Source of the DNA: Pontibacillus chungwhensis
Lineage (GTDB): Bacteria; Bacillota; Bacilli; Bacillales; BH030062
Assembly (NCBI RefSeq): GCF_030166655.1
Contig: NZ_CP126446.1
Coordinates: 930,001-994,000 of the forward strand
Direction: 5' to 3'
Length of the DNA stretch: 64,000 nt
In this document: piece by piece, positions 53,531 through 63,904 of the stretch
Layout: each line of letters begins with the position of its first letter
Numbering within the stretch: the stretch's first letter is position 1
Notes under the pieces: generated by a model
Told to the model about the DNA's origin: nothing
Database searches by the model: none
What the model saw: the letters and a program-made list of their open reading frames with translations, nothing else
Program-made: the position numbers and the translations under genes

Positions 53531-53566
53531 AAGGCCCCATCTTTTCGATTGAAAGATGGGGCCTTC
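53531..53566 (-). terminator. Terminator of yjbH
   Basis: AAGGCCCCATCTTT stem, with six T on the minus strand. Confidence 0.88.
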
Positions 53567-53570
53567 GTGT

Positions 53571-54464
53571 TTAGGTCACATAGCGCCAAAACGTTCCGTA
53601 TTTTACAGGGTGCTTTTCGACTTTTTGTTTCAGTTGGAGTTTCTTCATCTCGCATTCGGTTTTCGATTCGCTCCAGTCGAAAACCACGGAAATTTCCTGG
53701 GTACCGACGAAGCGGTAATATTCTAAGAACTCCTCAAGTGATGGTTTTATGGCTGCTTGAGGTTCTTTCTGCATCATTTCTTGAAGGACGTTTACATAGA
53801 CGTTATACGGGTAAAGCCCAGTAATCTTAATGCCTTCTTCTTCCTCTTGCTGGTTGAAAAGGACAATGGCCGGAATTTCTTCGACCTCCATCTCACGTGT
53901 GAGCTTAAGGTCACATTGGAGTGCGCGTTTAGCAGAGTCAGAATGAAGGTCTTCTTTGAATTCCTCAACATCAAGGTTACTCTCTTTTGCACAGCGGAGT
54001 AAAACTTCTTCGTTAGAAATGTTTTGTTTATTTAGGAATAAGTTTTCTTGTATTTTGCGTAAGAAACGCATGCCTGCTTTCTTTCCTTGAAGTTCAGCAG
54101 CTTTAATGGATAAAGCGGCCATCCAAGGGGAGGAGACAGGGTTTTCGAACCATAAATCACCGTCGCAGCTCATCCCAGTTCTAGACGCGACCTTTTCCCA
54201 TACTTTTGCCAGGTCTTCAGGTTTTTGAAAGGCTTCTGCATTCAGGGAGGTTAGTTTTCCACTGATAATAGGTCGAATGGTAAAGTATCTCCCGTATTCA
54301 AGCGTAAGTTTTTTCAGAAATGGCTCTAAAGACCAGCATTGAGGGCATAAAGGATCTATAAATACATAGATCTCAACAGGCTTCTTTAAAAGGTCGACAA
54401 AACCATACTGGGATTGTGATGTTTGGTTCATGTTGTTGTGTTCCCCAGTTGCCTTAAAACTCAC
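53571..54464 (-). CDS. yjbH: ClpXP adaptor YjbH/SpxH
   Basis: DsbA/FrnE-like adaptor that presents Spx to ClpXP. 297 residues with [20 protein letters not shown] (thioredoxin-type CPQC near residue 40) and a helical middle typical of this family. The GTG at 54464 is preferred over the internal ATG at 54431: it is 7 bp after AAAGGAG and overlaps the yjbI stop as GTGA, which means translational coupling. Its target gene spx is also in this window. Confidence 0.92.
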   Translation of the reverse strand: MSFKATGEHNNMNQTSQSQYGFVDLLKKPVEIYVFIDPLCPQCWSLEPFLKKLTLEYGRYFTIRPIISGKLTSLNAEAFQKPEDLAKVWEKVASRTGMSCDGDLWFENPVSSPWMAALSIKAAELQGKKAGMRFLRKIQENLFLNKQNISNEEVLLRCAKESNLDVEEFKEDLHSDSAKRALQCDLKLTREMEVEEIPAIVLFNQQEEEEGIKITGLYPYNVYVNVLQEMMQKEPQAAIKPSLEEFLEYYRFVGTQEISVVFDWSESKTECEMKKLQLKQKVEKHPVKYGTFWRYVT

Positions 54465-54865
54465 GTCGATTCTCCTTTCCCGTGTTCTGGAGTATTCATC
54501 ATATGATGAGCTGTATGCGTTAATCGTTCAAAGATTGCACTTCTGTAAGGTTCTTCGATCTCAGCTTCTTCTAGCGCACCATTCATACAATACAACCACG
54601 CATCTTTTCGTGTTGGTGTAATTTCAAAAGGCAGGTGGCGGGCTCTTAGCATAGGGTGCCCGTGTTCTTCTGTATAGTATGCAGGTCCACCGAGAAACTG
54701 GGTTAGAAATTGTTTTTGTTTACGAATCGTTTCTGTTAAATCATTTGGAAATATGGGCTGTAAGTTCGGATGCTCGGCAACCCTGCTGTAAAAGGATTCT
54801 ACAAGTTGGTTAATAGCAGCAGGACCACCTATGGCCTCATAAAGCGTACCTGGGTAATCATTCAT
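54461..54865 (-). CDS. yjbI: Truncated hemoglobin YjbI
   Basis: Group II truncated globin, 134 residues. [20 protein letters not shown] is the A/B-helix start, and [20 protein letters not shown] carries the distal and proximal region with a haem-binding His, followed by the Trp of DAWLYCM. Oxygen or peroxide-related role; operon partner of yjbH, as in other Bacillales. Confidence 0.93.
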   Translation of the reverse strand: MNDYPGTLYEAIGGPAAINQLVESFYSRVAEHPNLQPIFPNDLTETIRKQKQFLTQFLGGPAYYTEEHGHPMLRARHLPFEITPTRKDAWLYCMNGALEEAEIEEPYRSAIFERLTHTAHHMMNTPEHGKGEST

Positions 54866-54917
54866 AAGAATGCCTCATTTACTTGTATTTTAGTGGACGT
54901 TCCCCACTTTTATAGAG

Positions 54918-54960
54918 AAGGCGATTTGCCCTTTAGGAAGGGAGGAATCGCCTCTTTGTT
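54918..54960. terminator. Terminator between yjbI and yjbK regions
   Basis: GGCGATTTGCCCTTT pairs with AAGGGAGGAATCGCC, followed by TCTTTGTTT on plus; A/T-rich on both sides. Confidence 0.6.
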
Positions 54961-55006
54961 TGATTTTATTGTAGCAACGGGTTGTTTAAACAATCAACAA
55001 ATCTGT

Positions 55007-55579
55007 TTATAGTAGAGATTGGAAAAAACGTTGAATTTTGTTAGGAGTGTCTCGTGATGGGATGTTGTGCTGTTGTAAAAGCTGCTCAAATATTTCTTTA
55101 CCGTGATTCGCTTCCTTTGCTTCAAGCTCTAATTCATAATCGGTGACGTTGTTGTAATGGCTGCGGTCGAGCACAACAAGTGTATCCTTGTACTCTTTTT
55201 CCATGCGTTCTGTTGTAAGAGCACCCTTAAAGCTTAAGTTTGAAAATGGAATGCCGAGTGCTGCTAGCTGATTCTCGATATTTGGAGCGGTAACAGGTGC
55301 TTCATTCATCCACTGATACGCTTCTTCTTCAGTCAGGGTATCATGCGTTTCGAGGAGGCCGTCAACATGTGGTTCTTTTAAAGTGGCCGTCCATGTATCA
55401 CCTTTTTTGCGAATGCGAAGGGCTGCAAGCTTATCTCTCAGATCAAATTGATCCGTTTCAAAGTAGTAATTGGTTTGAGTGAAGCGATCTTCAGTTGAAA
55501 AGGCTAAAGCACTTACGAGAGCTTCATATTCCTCTTCTTTAAGCAAATTTTTAAATTCGATTTCGATTTCTTGTGACAT
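55007..55579 (-). CDS. yjbK: CYTH domain protein YjbK
   Basis: CYTH/triphosphate-tunnel phosphohydrolase, 190 residues. The ExExK signature is in EIEIEFKNLL at residues 4-13; RIRKKGDTWTATLK and the alternating charged strands (YELELEAKEA) line the tunnel. It hydrolyses triphosphates or inorganic polyphosphate; substrate not determinable. GAGGAATTTGT ribosome site. Divergent from yjbM. Confidence 0.92.
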   Translation of the reverse strand: MSQEIEIEFKNLLKEEEYEALVSALAFSTEDRFTQTNYYFETDQFDLRDKLAALRIRKKGDTWTATLKEPHVDGLLETHDTLTEEEAYQWMNEAPVTAPNIENQLAALGIPFSNLSFKGALTTERMEKEYKDTLVVLDRSHYNNVTDYELELEAKEANHGKEIFEQLLQQHNIPSRDTPNKIQRFFQSLL

Positions 55580-55742
55580 ACAAATTCCTCCAATATTGCG
55601 GCTTATTTGCCATTTCTATTATTGATGAATGGGATAAAGATTGCAAATATTAATCATGAAATCATTTATGATACAATAGAGCACAGGCCAATATCGTGTC
55701 CTATTTACATAAACGATGATTGGATAAAAGGTGGTGCAAGAA

Positions 55743-56381
55743 TTGAATTGGGAAACGTTTTTAGCCCCGTACAGACAAGCAGTTGACGAGCTAAAGGTAA
55801 AATTAAAGGGAATGAGGGCACAGTATGAGTATGGTGCGATGCATTCTCCGATTGAGTTCGTCACAGGTAGGGTAAAACCTATTACTAGCATCCTTGATAA
55901 AACGCGAAAAAAGGATATTCCATATGCGAATCTCGAAGACGAAATTCAGGATATAGCCGGTATTCGTGTCGTTTGCCAGTTTGTAGATGATATTTACACG
56001 GTTGTGAATATGATTAGAAAACGAAATGACTTCGATATTTTAGAGGAAAAAGACTATATTACGAAGAAAAAAGAGAGTGGTTACAGATCGTATCATATTA
56101 TTATTGAGTACCCTGTTGAAACCATCGAAGGGGAAAAGAAGCTCCTTGCAGAGATTCAGATCCGTACATTGGCTATGAATTTTTGGGCTACAAATGAGCA
56201 TTCGTTAAACTATAAATATAGTGGTCAAATTCCAGCAGAAGTAAAGAGTCGTCTAAAAAACGCTTCTGAAGCCGCATTTCGATTAGATGAAGAAATGTCA
56301 AAAATAAAAAGCGAGATCCAGGAAGCGCAGGCGATCTTCCGCCAGAAGCACGATCAAAATGATAACGATGATGATTCCTAA
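55743..56381 (+). CDS. yjbM: Small alarmone (p)ppGpp synthetase YjbM (SasB/RelQ)
   Basis: Transfers pyrophosphate from ATP to GDP/GTP without a hydrolase domain. 212 residues from the TTG at 55743 (7 bp after AAGGTGG), which gives MNWETFLAPYRQAVDELKVK, close to the known family start; the GTG codons at 55731 and 55734 overlap the ribosome site. SGYRSYHIII and EIQIRTLAMNFWA are catalytic segments. Followed by nadF. Confidence 0.94.
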   Translation: MNWETFLAPYRQAVDELKVKLKGMRAQYEYGAMHSPIEFVTGRVKPITSILDKTRKKDIPYANLEDEIQDIAGIRVVCQFVDDIYTVVNMIRKRNDFDILEEKDYITKKKESGYRSYHIIIEYPVETIEGEKKLLAEIQIRTLAMNFWATNEHSLNYKYSGQIPAEVKSRLKNASEAAFRLDEEMSKIKSEIQEAQAIFRQKHDQNDNDDDS

Positions 56382-56402
56382 TTTTAAAGGGGGAGAACTC
56401 AA

Positions 56403-57203
56403 GTGAAATTTGCGATTTTGTCAAAAGGGGACAGTGCCTCTGACGAATTTCTGTCCAAAATGAAAAATTACTTAACAGAATTTAACCTTGAATTGGATCA
56501 TGATGAGCCAGATCTTGTCATTTCGATTGGAGGAGACGGTACATTGCTCGAGGCTTTCCATACATATATCCATCGCCTTGAGGAAACAGCATTTATTGGG
56601 GTACACACCGGTCACCTTGGATTCTATGCGGACTGGATGCCGAAGGAACTAGAGAAGTTGATCATCGAAATTGCCAGAACTCCGTTCCAGGTTGTTGAGT
56701 ATCCGCTACTTGAGATCATCATCCGACCAAAAGGCGATCAGCCAGAAGATAAGTACCTCGCATTAAACGAATGTTCTGTGAAAACAGCAGAAGGTTCAGT
56801 AGTGCTTGATGTGGAGATTAAGGGAGAGCATTTTGAGACCTTCCGAGGAGACGGCCTTTGCATCTCGACTCCATCTGGAAGTACAGCGTATAATAAAGCG
56901 CTTGGGGGAGCGATTATTCATCCTTCGCTTGAAGCGATCCAGATTGCTGAAATGGCCTCCATTAATAACCGCGTCTTCCGTACGATTGGCTCTCCGCTAA
57001 TCTTACCGAAGCATCATACGGCAATGCTGAAGCCTCAAAATGATAAGAGCTTTATGATTACCCTTGACCATATTACACGGAAGTATTCGGATGTGAAATC
57101 CATTCAGTGCCGTGTAGCTAAAGAGAAAGTCCGGTTTGCTCGCTTCCGTCCCTTCCCGTTCTGGAAACGCGTCCATGACTCCTTTATAGCAGACGAACGA
57201 TAA
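56403..57203 (+). CDS. nadF: NAD kinase
   Basis: Phosphorylates NAD to NADP. 266 residues. [11 protein letters not shown] holds the GGDGT motif with the catalytic Asp, and [15 protein letters not shown] the NAD-binding loop. GTG start after AAAGGGGGAG. Operon yjbM-nadF-yjbO as in B. subtilis, with gaps of 12-21 bp. Confidence 0.96.
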   Translation: MKFAILSKGDSASDEFLSKMKNYLTEFNLELDHDEPDLVISIGGDGTLLEAFHTYIHRLEETAFIGVHTGHLGFYADWMPKELEKLIIEIARTPFQVVEYPLLEIIIRPKGDQPEDKYLALNECSVKTAEGSVVLDVEIKGEHFETFRGDGLCISTPSGSTAYNKALGGAIIHPSLEAIQIAEMASINNRVFRTIGSPLILPKHHTAMLKPQNDKSFMITLDHITRKYSDVKSIQCRVAKEKVRFARFRPFPFWKRVHDSFIADER

Positions 57204-57215
57204 GGGGGCTCGGCA

Positions 57216-58091
57216 ATGAAGTATATAGTTGACCAGCAGCACGACGGAATGCTCGTACGCGATTATTTATATCACGTACGAGCATTTTCTCGTCGTATGA
57301 TTAAAGTCATTAAATATGACGAAGGCATTCTTTTAAATAACTCCGCTGTTACAGTCCGGGCGAGAGTGAGGGCAGGGGATGAGCTGTTCATTCAATTCCC
57401 TCCTGAAGAGCGAGGCCCACACCTGGCTCCTGTTCATAAACCGATCTCGATCTTGTATGAAGATGAAGATGTTGTAGTCCTAAATAAACCAGCTGCTCTT
57501 GCCACAATCCCATCTGTTCATCATTTGAATGATACGTTAGCAAACAGACTGATGGCGTATTACGATGACCATCAGATTCCATTTACATTCCATGTTGTAA
57601 CACGTCTCGACCGTGATACCTCGGGCATTGTGCTTGTAGCGAAGAATAGGTTTGTGCATTCTCTCTTAGCTAAAGTACAAGAAGAAGGAGCGGTAAGAAG
57701 GACTTATCATGCAATTGTCGAAGGCCACCTAGACGAGGGCAAGGGGACAATTGATGCTTCCATTGACAGAGCGCCAGGCTCCATTATTGAAAGGTGTGTA
57801 ACGGATACCGGGAAACGGGCCATTACCCATTATGAAGTAGTAAAAAAGCAGCGTGACACAACATTGGTAAAAGTCCGCTTAGAGACAGGACGAACCCACC
57901 AAATCCGTGTCCATTTTGATTACATTGGTCATTCGTTGCGTGGTGATCCGTTATATAATGGCGTGAACGTGGGAATAGAGCGACATGCATTGCATTGTAG
58001 CTCTATTCAGTTTCCATTACCCTCGACCGGTGAAGAGGTGTGTATAGAGGCCCCTTTACCACCAGATATGGAATCCTTAATAAAGGTTTGA
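57216..58091 (+). CDS. yjbO: RluA-family pseudouridine synthase YjbO
   Basis: Modifies uridines in rRNA or tRNA. 291 residues: an S4-like N-terminus (RRMIKVIKYDEGILLNNSAV) and the RluA catalytic motif RLDRDTSGIVLVAK with catalytic Asp. TGRTHQIRVHF and GDPLYN are further family motifs. Target site not known. Last gene of the yjbM operon. Confidence 0.93.
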   Translation: MKYIVDQQHDGMLVRDYLYHVRAFSRRMIKVIKYDEGILLNNSAVTVRARVRAGDELFIQFPPEERGPHLAPVHKPISILYEDEDVVVLNKPAALATIPSVHHLNDTLANRLMAYYDDHQIPFTFHVVTRLDRDTSGIVLVAKNRFVHSLLAKVQEEGAVRRTYHAIVEGHLDEGKGTIDASIDRAPGSIIERCVTDTGKRAITHYEVVKKQRDTTLVKVRLETGRTHQIRVHFDYIGHSLRGDPLYNGVNVGIERHALHCSSIQFPLPSTGEEVCIEAPLPPDMESLIKV

Positions 58092-58114
58092 GCCTTAGTG
58101 CTCAAACCTTTATT
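58083..58114. terminator. Shared terminator of yjbO and prpE
   Basis: AAAGGTTTGAGC pairs with GCTCAAACCTTT around CTTAGT; convergent genes on both sides. Confidence 0.85.
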
Positions 58115-58865
58115 AATCATCAAAGGAACGGAATTTCTCAGGGACTTCAGGCTGTTTAGAGGGAACGCTTCTAATCTCTTCTTCAGGTAAACGGAAACAC
58201 GTCAAAGCTCCCCCAAACACACAACCGGTATCGATATTCACCGTCTTATGTTTGAACCGAGGTTCTCTGACAGGTGTATGCCCATATACAATCCACTGTC
58301 CCCCTTCATAATCAGCGGCCCAGTCTCGTCTAACGGGCATCCCATTTTCATCAAACTCTCCAGTAACGTCACCATATAAAACAAAAGTACGCACCTTTTT
58401 ATTCTGAAACGATTTCCCAATCATATCCTCACGAATCCCCGCATGAGCAATCACCACATTCGCCTCAGGATCTTCAAGATACAATGGCGACTCCTCATAA
58501 AGCGTAATAAACTGATCTTTAACGATTCTTTGTTCATCCTTCGAAAGAGCTTCATACTCAGCCACAGTCGTTTCCAACCCATGCTTATGCTTCACAGGAT
58601 TCCCCTTAAAAAAGCGGTACAACTTATTGCAGTGATTTCCCGGGACATATTTCGCCATTTTCTCCACTACCACCATCCGATACACAAGCCGAATTACATC
58701 AAGAGAAGCAGGCCCTCTGTCCGTAAGATCCCCGACAAAAACAGGAATCCGACCCTCAGGGTGACGAGGAACCTTGCCCGTGGTGGAATAACCTAGTTTA
58801 GTAAATAATTCAATCAGTTCATCATAACAACCATGCACATCACCTATGCAATCTAGTTTTTTCAT
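58113..58865 (-). CDS. prpE: PrpE-like metallophosphatase / diadenosine tetraphosphatase
   Basis: PPP-family phosphatase, 250 residues. Metal motifs in order: [24 protein letters not shown], then a later His in IAHAGI and [10 protein letters not shown]. subtilis PrpE hydrolyses Ap4A asymmetrically and affects spore germination; the same role is inferred. AGGAGGACC ribosome site. Confidence 0.92.
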   Translation of the reverse strand: MKKLDCIGDVHGCYDELIELFTKLGYSTTGKVPRHPEGRIPVFVGDLTDRGPASLDVIRLVYRMVVVEKMAKYVPGNHCNKLYRFFKGNPVKHKHGLETTVAEYEALSKDEQRIVKDQFITLYEESPLYLEDPEANVVIAHAGIREDMIGKSFQNKKVRTFVLYGDVTGEFDENGMPVRRDWAADYEGGQWIVYGHTPVREPRFKHKTVNIDTGCVFGGALTCFRLPEEEIRSVPSKQPEVPEKFRSFDD

Positions 58866-58945
58866 GTATGGTCCTCCTTGATTTTGCTTTTTTGTAATTG
58901 TTTTTATGAATTTGTGTTTTTGCTTTACCTAACTCATAAGAGGTG

Positions 58946-59117
58946 GGGCGTTCGTAAGAATATGGCAAGGGGTGTCTGGGGAACGGGGAGACTCCTGCAG
59001 GAGAAAGAGGTCGACGAGACCCCGGAGCGAACGAAGTGAGGGAGGAGGCTCGACAGCTCGCCTGCGGAAAGCGAGTCGTTCCCCAGACACCCCTTAGCAC
59101 TCATTAATGCAACGCCC
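58946..59117. repeat. Long-hairpin repeat element, copy 7
   Basis: AAGGGGTGTCTGGGGAAC (58967-58984) pairs perfectly over 18 bp with 59078-59095, span 129 bp. Outer GGGCGTT (58946-58952) pairs with 59111-59117. Arms differ from every other copy yet stay complementary. Located between rodA and prpE, both on minus. Confidence 0.92.
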
Positions 59118-59130
59118 TTCCACTATTACC

Positions 59131-59170
59131 AAAAAAGGTGGAACGCTAATTTAGCGTTTCCACCTTTTTT
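59131..59170 (-). terminator. Terminator of the RodA/FtsW gene
   Basis: AAAAAAGGTGGAAACGCTAA pairs with TTAGCGTT plus CCACCTTTTTT on the minus strand. Confidence 0.88.
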
Positions 59171-60344
59171 ACGAATCAAACATATACGTTTTCGTCCGGG
59201 ACCGAACATTAAGCACAAGACCAATCGCCAGCATGTAGGTAATCAAGGAACTACCACCGTAACTGATAAACGGAAGCGGCAACCCTGTAATCGGCAGAAG
59301 CTGAATCGACATGCCGATGTTTTGGAAGATCTGGAACGTAAACATTCCAATCAGCCCAACAGTCAGGTAACTACCGAACGGTTCATTGCTCTCAAGCGCT
59401 GTTGTAATCATACGGTAAATTAATAGGAAGAAAAGCGTAACGACAACACTAGATCCTATAAAACCAAATTGTTCAGCAATAGCGGTAAAGATCATATCCG
59501 TATGGCGTTCTGGGATATAGACTTGCATCTCAGAAATCCCTTTCCCCATTAACTGACCTGATCCGATCGCCATCATCGCACGGACGAGCTGGTAGCCGTA
59601 ATCTTCATATTCTTCAGGCTGTAGCCAGCCGTAGAAGCGTCCAGTTACGTGACCGAAGTCGGATTCCACGAGTAACTTTTCCATCGCAACGGGGAAAAAT
59701 TGAAAGAGGCCAACAAGGACAAGAGCGACCATACTAATAATCCCAACAATGCTTAAAAGGATGCGCCAGCGGATTCCTGAGACCAGAATAAGGGCGGCTG
59801 TGATCGCCGATAACACAAGGAACGTCCCTAAGTCAGGCTGCTTGGCAATTAAGGCCATTGGAGGCAGAGCGACGCCGACGATTTTGACAAGAAGCCATAG
59901 ATCGTATTTCACGCTCCGGTCTGTTGGGCGCTTCTCGTTGTGCCGGACAATCAGGTGACTTTGCAAAATGATGAGAAACACTTTCATAAATTCACCAGGT
60001 TGGATCGTTTTGCCGGCGATCATAAACCAGCTCCTGGCCCCGTTGTTCTCATAAACAAGGCCTGGGGGAATATTTAATTCCACCATTAATAACATAAGCA
60101 CCCCAAAGCCGTATAAAACCCAGGCAAATTGTCGGAAACGGTCATAATCAAATAGCATAACCACACAGATTACAATGGTTCCAAGTGCATACCATTGAAG
60201 CTGTTGGGTAAAGAAATTGACGTAGTCATACTTAGCAGGAAGCGTCGGCTGGATGGTGTAGAGCGTAAAGCAACTAACAGCAGCGATCGCGATTAAAATC
60301 ATGATGAGTGAAAAGTCTATCTTAAGACCTTGATTGTTGTTCAT
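59169..60344 (-). CDS. RodA/FtsW (SEDS) peptidoglycan polymerase
   Basis: SEDS-family glycosyltransferase working with a class B penicillin-binding protein. 391 residues, ten hydrophobic helices. KQPDLGTFLVL holds the conserved Asp of the catalytic loop region, GKGISEMQVYIPERHTDMIF is the RodA-type extracellular loop, and ISYGGSSLITY is near the C-terminus. The loop favours RodA over FtsW or SpoVE. Ribosome site GAAAGGGATCC is moderate. Single gene. Confidence 0.9.
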   Translation of the reverse strand: MNNNQGLKIDFSLIMILIAIAAVSCFTLYTIQPTLPAKYDYVNFFTQQLQWYALGTIVICVVMLFDYDRFRQFAWVLYGFGVLMLLMVELNIPPGLVYENNGARSWFMIAGKTIQPGEFMKVFLIILQSHLIVRHNEKRPTDRSVKYDLWLLVKIVGVALPPMALIAKQPDLGTFLVLSAITAALILVSGIRWRILLSIVGIISMVALVLVGLFQFFPVAMEKLLVESDFGHVTGRFYGWLQPEEYEDYGYQLVRAMMAIGSGQLMGKGISEMQVYIPERHTDMIFTAIAEQFGFIGSSVVVTLFFLLIYRMITTALESNEPFGSYLTVGLIGMFTFQIFQNIGMSIQLLPITGLPLPFISYGGSSLITYMLAIGLVLNVRSRTKTYMFDS

Positions 60345-60603
60345 GGAGGATCCCTTTCTTCTATTCCATAGATTCCGAATTAATATATGTACCCATTAGA
60401 AAGTTTACACTATTCTGCGCTTTTTTTTAAGAACTTCTTCCATTGGATGGGTTTCCTTCTTAATGAGGATGCTAAGGGAAGATTGACAAATGAAGGTGTG
60501 GACCTTACGATAAAACGGTCAAATGACTAGGTATTGTGGAAAAGTCTGTACAACATAAACCATTGAACCACTTCTGGTTAAACGGCGAAAAGGAGGGTTA
60601 TCC

Positions 60604-61977
60604 ATGGAATATCTTGAAGACCATGAACGACGTGAACTATGGGACAACATTCAAGATGCATTATTTAACGACCAAATTGACCAATTCCGAGCTGAATTTT
60701 TAGAAATTCACCCTTACGACCAGGCAAAAATCTTTGAAGAGCAAACGCAAGATGTACGGATGCAGATCTATACGTATCTATCTCCTGAAGAGATTGCTGA
60801 AGTCATGGAGCATATTGATGTGGATGATATTGAAGAATACTTCACAGAGATGGACCCACGCTTCGCCGCTCAAATCTTAGCTGAGATCTCTACGGATGAT
60901 GCAGCAGATATCTTAAATGAGCTGGATAAAAACCAAGTAGCGAGCTTCCTGACGATCATGGATAAGGAATCAGCTGCGGATATTAAAGAACTCCTGTATT
61001 ATGAAGAGAAAACGGCTGGTAGTATCATGACGACTGAATTCGTTGTGGTAAGAGCCAATCAAACGGTACGCGAAGCGATGCTTCATCTGAAAAAAGAAGC
61101 TCCCGACGCTGAGACCATTTATTATGTATTCGTTATAGATGAAGACAAGCATTTAGTTGGAGTTATATCCTTAAGAGACCTTATTATAGCAGAAGAAGAT
61201 TGGTATATTTCTGAAGTTATGAGTGACCGAGTCGTGTCGGTGCAAGTCGGAGAGGACCAGGAAGATGTGGCTCAACTTATGCGCGACTATGACTTCTTGG
61301 CCCTTCCGGTTGTAGATTTTCAAGATCATATGCTAGGCATTATTACAGTCGATGACGTCATGGACGTTATGGAAGAAGAAGCAAGCGATGACTACTCGAA
61401 GCTTGCCGGTGTATCTGACTTGGATCGACCAGATGAGAATGCATTCGCGGCCGCTAAGAAAAGGTTACCATGGCTTGTCATCTTATTATTCTTAGGGATG
61501 ATGACCGCAAGCCTGATCGGCCGATTTGAAGAGACCTTAAATCAAGTAGCCATATTAGCGGTCTTCATTCCGCTTATTGCCGGTATGGCAGGTAATACAG
61601 GAACACAGGCATTGGCTGTTGCTGTTCGAGGACTTGCAACGGGCGAACATGAGAAAGAAGGAATCATTAAGCTCGTCTTCAGGGAAGCTGGAACAGGTTT
61701 GATCACCGGTCTTACGTGCGGTGTCCTTGTTACGTTTATCGTGTATTTCTGGCAAGGTGATTTCTATCTCGGGTTACTCGTTGGCATTTCGATTATGTCG
61801 ACTCTCATTGTCGCAACGCTTGCGGGTGCATTAGTTCCATTACTCATGCACAAGTTAAACGTCGACCCTGCTGTAGCTTCGGGTCCATTTATTACGACGA
61901 TTAACGATATTATATCAATCTTAATCTATTTCGGTATGGCAACAACGTTTCTACGTTTACATTTATTGATTTCTTAG
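60604..61977 (+). CDS. mgtE: MgtE-family magnesium transporter
   Basis: Mg-gated channel/transporter, 457 residues: cytosolic MgtE N-domain (about 25-130, EHIDVDDIEEYFTEMDPRF), two CBS domains (about 135-255), connecting helix, then five helices including the pore segment PLIAGMAGNTGTQALAVAVR. AAGGAGGG ribosome site. No M-box riboswitch could be recognised in the 260 bp upstream. Followed 20 bp later by yjbQ, probably one operon. Confidence 0.94.
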   Translation: MEYLEDHERRELWDNIQDALFNDQIDQFRAEFLEIHPYDQAKIFEEQTQDVRMQIYTYLSPEEIAEVMEHIDVDDIEEYFTEMDPRFAAQILAEISTDDAADILNELDKNQVASFLTIMDKESAADIKELLYYEEKTAGSIMTTEFVVVRANQTVREAMLHLKKEAPDAETIYYVFVIDEDKHLVGVISLRDLIIAEEDWYISEVMSDRVVSVQVGEDQEDVAQLMRDYDFLALPVVDFQDHMLGIITVDDVMDVMEEEASDDYSKLAGVSDLDRPDENAFAAAKKRLPWLVILLFLGMMTASLIGRFEETLNQVAILAVFIPLIAGMAGNTGTQALAVAVRGLATGEHEKEGIIKLVFREAGTGLITGLTCGVLVTFIVYFWQGDFYLGLLVGISIMSTLIVATLAGALVPLLMHKLNVDPAVASGPFITTINDIISILIYFGMATTFLRLHLLIS

Positions 61978-61997
61978 TAGCAAAGGAGGGCGAGTGA

Positions 61998-63857
61998 ATG
62001 GAGCACGGTTCTGCATCTCTTACTTCGCTTGTGATCGTTGTCATCGCAGCATTCCTGACGCCCATCATCCTTCATCGTTTTCGTTTAAAGGCCATCCCTG
62101 TTGTGGTGGCGGAAATCATCGTTGGACTGATTATAGGTCAGAGTGGCTTTGACTTAGTTAATGAAGGTATGTGGCTTGAGACCTTGTCCACATTAGGATT
62201 TATCTTCCTTATGTTCCTTAGTGGACTAGAGATTGATTTCTCCGCCTTCGCAGGAAAGAAGAAAAAAGAAACCCTCCCTGGGGGTGGAGAAGCGCCGAAT
62301 ACACTCGTTGTAGCTTCAAGCATGTTCTTATTCATTCTTGTGCTCTCACTCGGCCTCTCCTATTTATTTGTGTTAGCAGGATTTATCGATAATGTCTTTC
62401 TAATGACATTAATCATTTCAACGATTTCATTAGGCGTTGTCGTTCCAACATTAAAAGATGCGCAAATGCTCCGCAGTAATATTGGCCAGATCGTGTTACT
62501 CGTTACGGTTATAGCAGACTTATCAACGATGATTCTGCTCGCTGTCTTTGTATCGATCTATGGCGGGGAAGATAGTTCGAGCATGTGGCTTCTGCTCATT
62601 TTATTTGGAGCAGGGGTTGCGATTTACTTTATTGGGAAGTACTTTCAGAATCGCTCCTTTGTTGAGACGATGTCGAAAGGGACGATCCAAATTGATACTC
62701 GTGCTGTGTTTACGATCATTCTCATCCTCGTTGGAATTTCAGAAACGGTAGGGGCTGAGAATATTCTTGGCGCCTTCTTAGCCGGGGTAGTTGTTGCTTT
62801 ATTATCTCCGAATCAGGAAATGGTGAAGCGGCTTGATAGCTTTGGATATGGCTTCTTGATCCCGATCTTCTTTGTAATGGTCGGTGTCGGCATCAATATT
62901 CCGAAGCTGTTCCAGGATCCGAAAATTCTGCTCCTTATGCCGCTCTTATTCATTGCCCTTGTGATTGCGAAAATGATTCCAGCGCTGATCTTACGGAAAT
63001 GGTACTCATGGAAGGAGGTCTTTGCCACAGGCTCGATCCTGACGGCGAAGCTTTCTCTTGTGATTGCTGCTGCTACGATCGGTGAAAAGATGGGGCTTAT
63101 AAGCACAAGAATGGAAGGTGCGCTCATCCTTGTTTCGGTTGTTTCCTGTCTTGTAGCGCCGGTGATCTTTAAGAAGCTTTACTCTCACGGCGAAGAAACA
63201 GAGCATGTTCAACAGGTGGCCTTTATTGGGTCAAACCGTATGACGCTTCCGGTTGTCCGTGAACTTGATCCGAAACTTTACGAAACGCATCTCTATCACA
63301 CGAAAGTGGACAAGATTGACGATAAAGTCAGTCGCTCCTGCTTTGAGATTAACGAAGTGGAAGAATATGATGCAAAACTGCTAGAAGAGCTCGGTGTGTT
63401 CAACGTGGATCTTCTCGTTGCCTCCATTGGCGATGAGCAGTTAAATGCAGAGATTGCTCTTTATGCAAAAGAACAAGGAGTTGAACGTGTCATTGCACGT
63501 GCTGAATCTCCTGAGTTAGATCAGAAACTTCGCGAAAATGGTGTAGAAGTCTTCTCGGTCTTCTTATCATCGAAGGCCCTCTTAAAAGCACTTATTATCG
63601 CACCAAACGTTGTCGATATCTTAACGAACCAGGAAAGCTATCTGTATCAGATTGAAATGAACAATGAGGACTACGATGGCATGTACATTCGAAACTTCCC
63701 GTTTACTGGGGATGTGATCATGGTACGCATATTCCGTGATAACGAATCCATCATTCCACACGGGGATACCGAATTGAAAATCGGTGACCAACTCGTTGTA
63801 ACAGGTTCTTCTGAATATGTTGAAGAATTACGATTCGATTTAGAATTCTGCGAATAA
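61998..63857 (+). CDS. yjbQ: CPA2-type cation/proton antiporter with RCK domains (YjbQ)
   Basis: A 619-residue protein with about twelve helices (1-390) of the Kef/CPA2 transporter fold, then a TrkA-N (RCK) domain (about 405-520) and a TrkA-C domain (about 535-619). Probably K+ or Na+/H+ antiport. The nucleotide-binding start reads FIGSNRMTLPVV instead of the usual GxGxxG, so NAD(H) binding may be lost or altered. Ribosome site AAAGGAGG. Shares a unit with mgtE. Confidence 0.92.
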   Translation: MEHGSASLTSLVIVVIAAFLTPIILHRFRLKAIPVVVAEIIVGLIIGQSGFDLVNEGMWLETLSTLGFIFLMFLSGLEIDFSAFAGKKKKETLPGGGEAPNTLVVASSMFLFILVLSLGLSYLFVLAGFIDNVFLMTLIISTISLGVVVPTLKDAQMLRSNIGQIVLLVTVIADLSTMILLAVFVSIYGGEDSSSMWLLLILFGAGVAIYFIGKYFQNRSFVETMSKGTIQIDTRAVFTIILILVGISETVGAENILGAFLAGVVVALLSPNQEMVKRLDSFGYGFLIPIFFVMVGVGINIPKLFQDPKILLLMPLLFIALVIAKMIPALILRKWYSWKEVFATGSILTAKLSLVIAAATIGEKMGLISTRMEGALILVSVVSCLVAPVIFKKLYSHGEETEHVQQVAFIGSNRMTLPVVRELDPKLYETHLYHTKVDKIDDKVSRSCFEINEVEEYDAKLLEELGVFNVDLLVASIGDEQLNAEIALYAKEQGVERVIARAESPELDQKLRENGVEVFSVFLSSKALLKALIIAPNVVDILTNQESYLYQIEMNNEDYDGMYIRNFPFTGDVIMVRIFRDNESIIPHGDTELKIGDQLVVTGSSEYVEELRFDLEFCE

Positions 63858-63863
63858 CTGAAC

Positions 63864-63902
63864 CAAAAAAGCTTCGATCCAACAAGGATCGAAGCTTTTT
63901 CT
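63864..63902 (+). terminator. Terminator after yjbQ
   Basis: AAAAAGCTTCGATCC pairs with GGATCGAAGCTTTTT. Confidence 0.9.
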
Positions 63903-63904
63903 AT

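Noticed and set aside
60345-60603. M-box magnesium riboswitch upstream of mgtE
   Set aside because: I looked for the conserved M-box segments and did not find them; the region has no clear terminator hairpin either.
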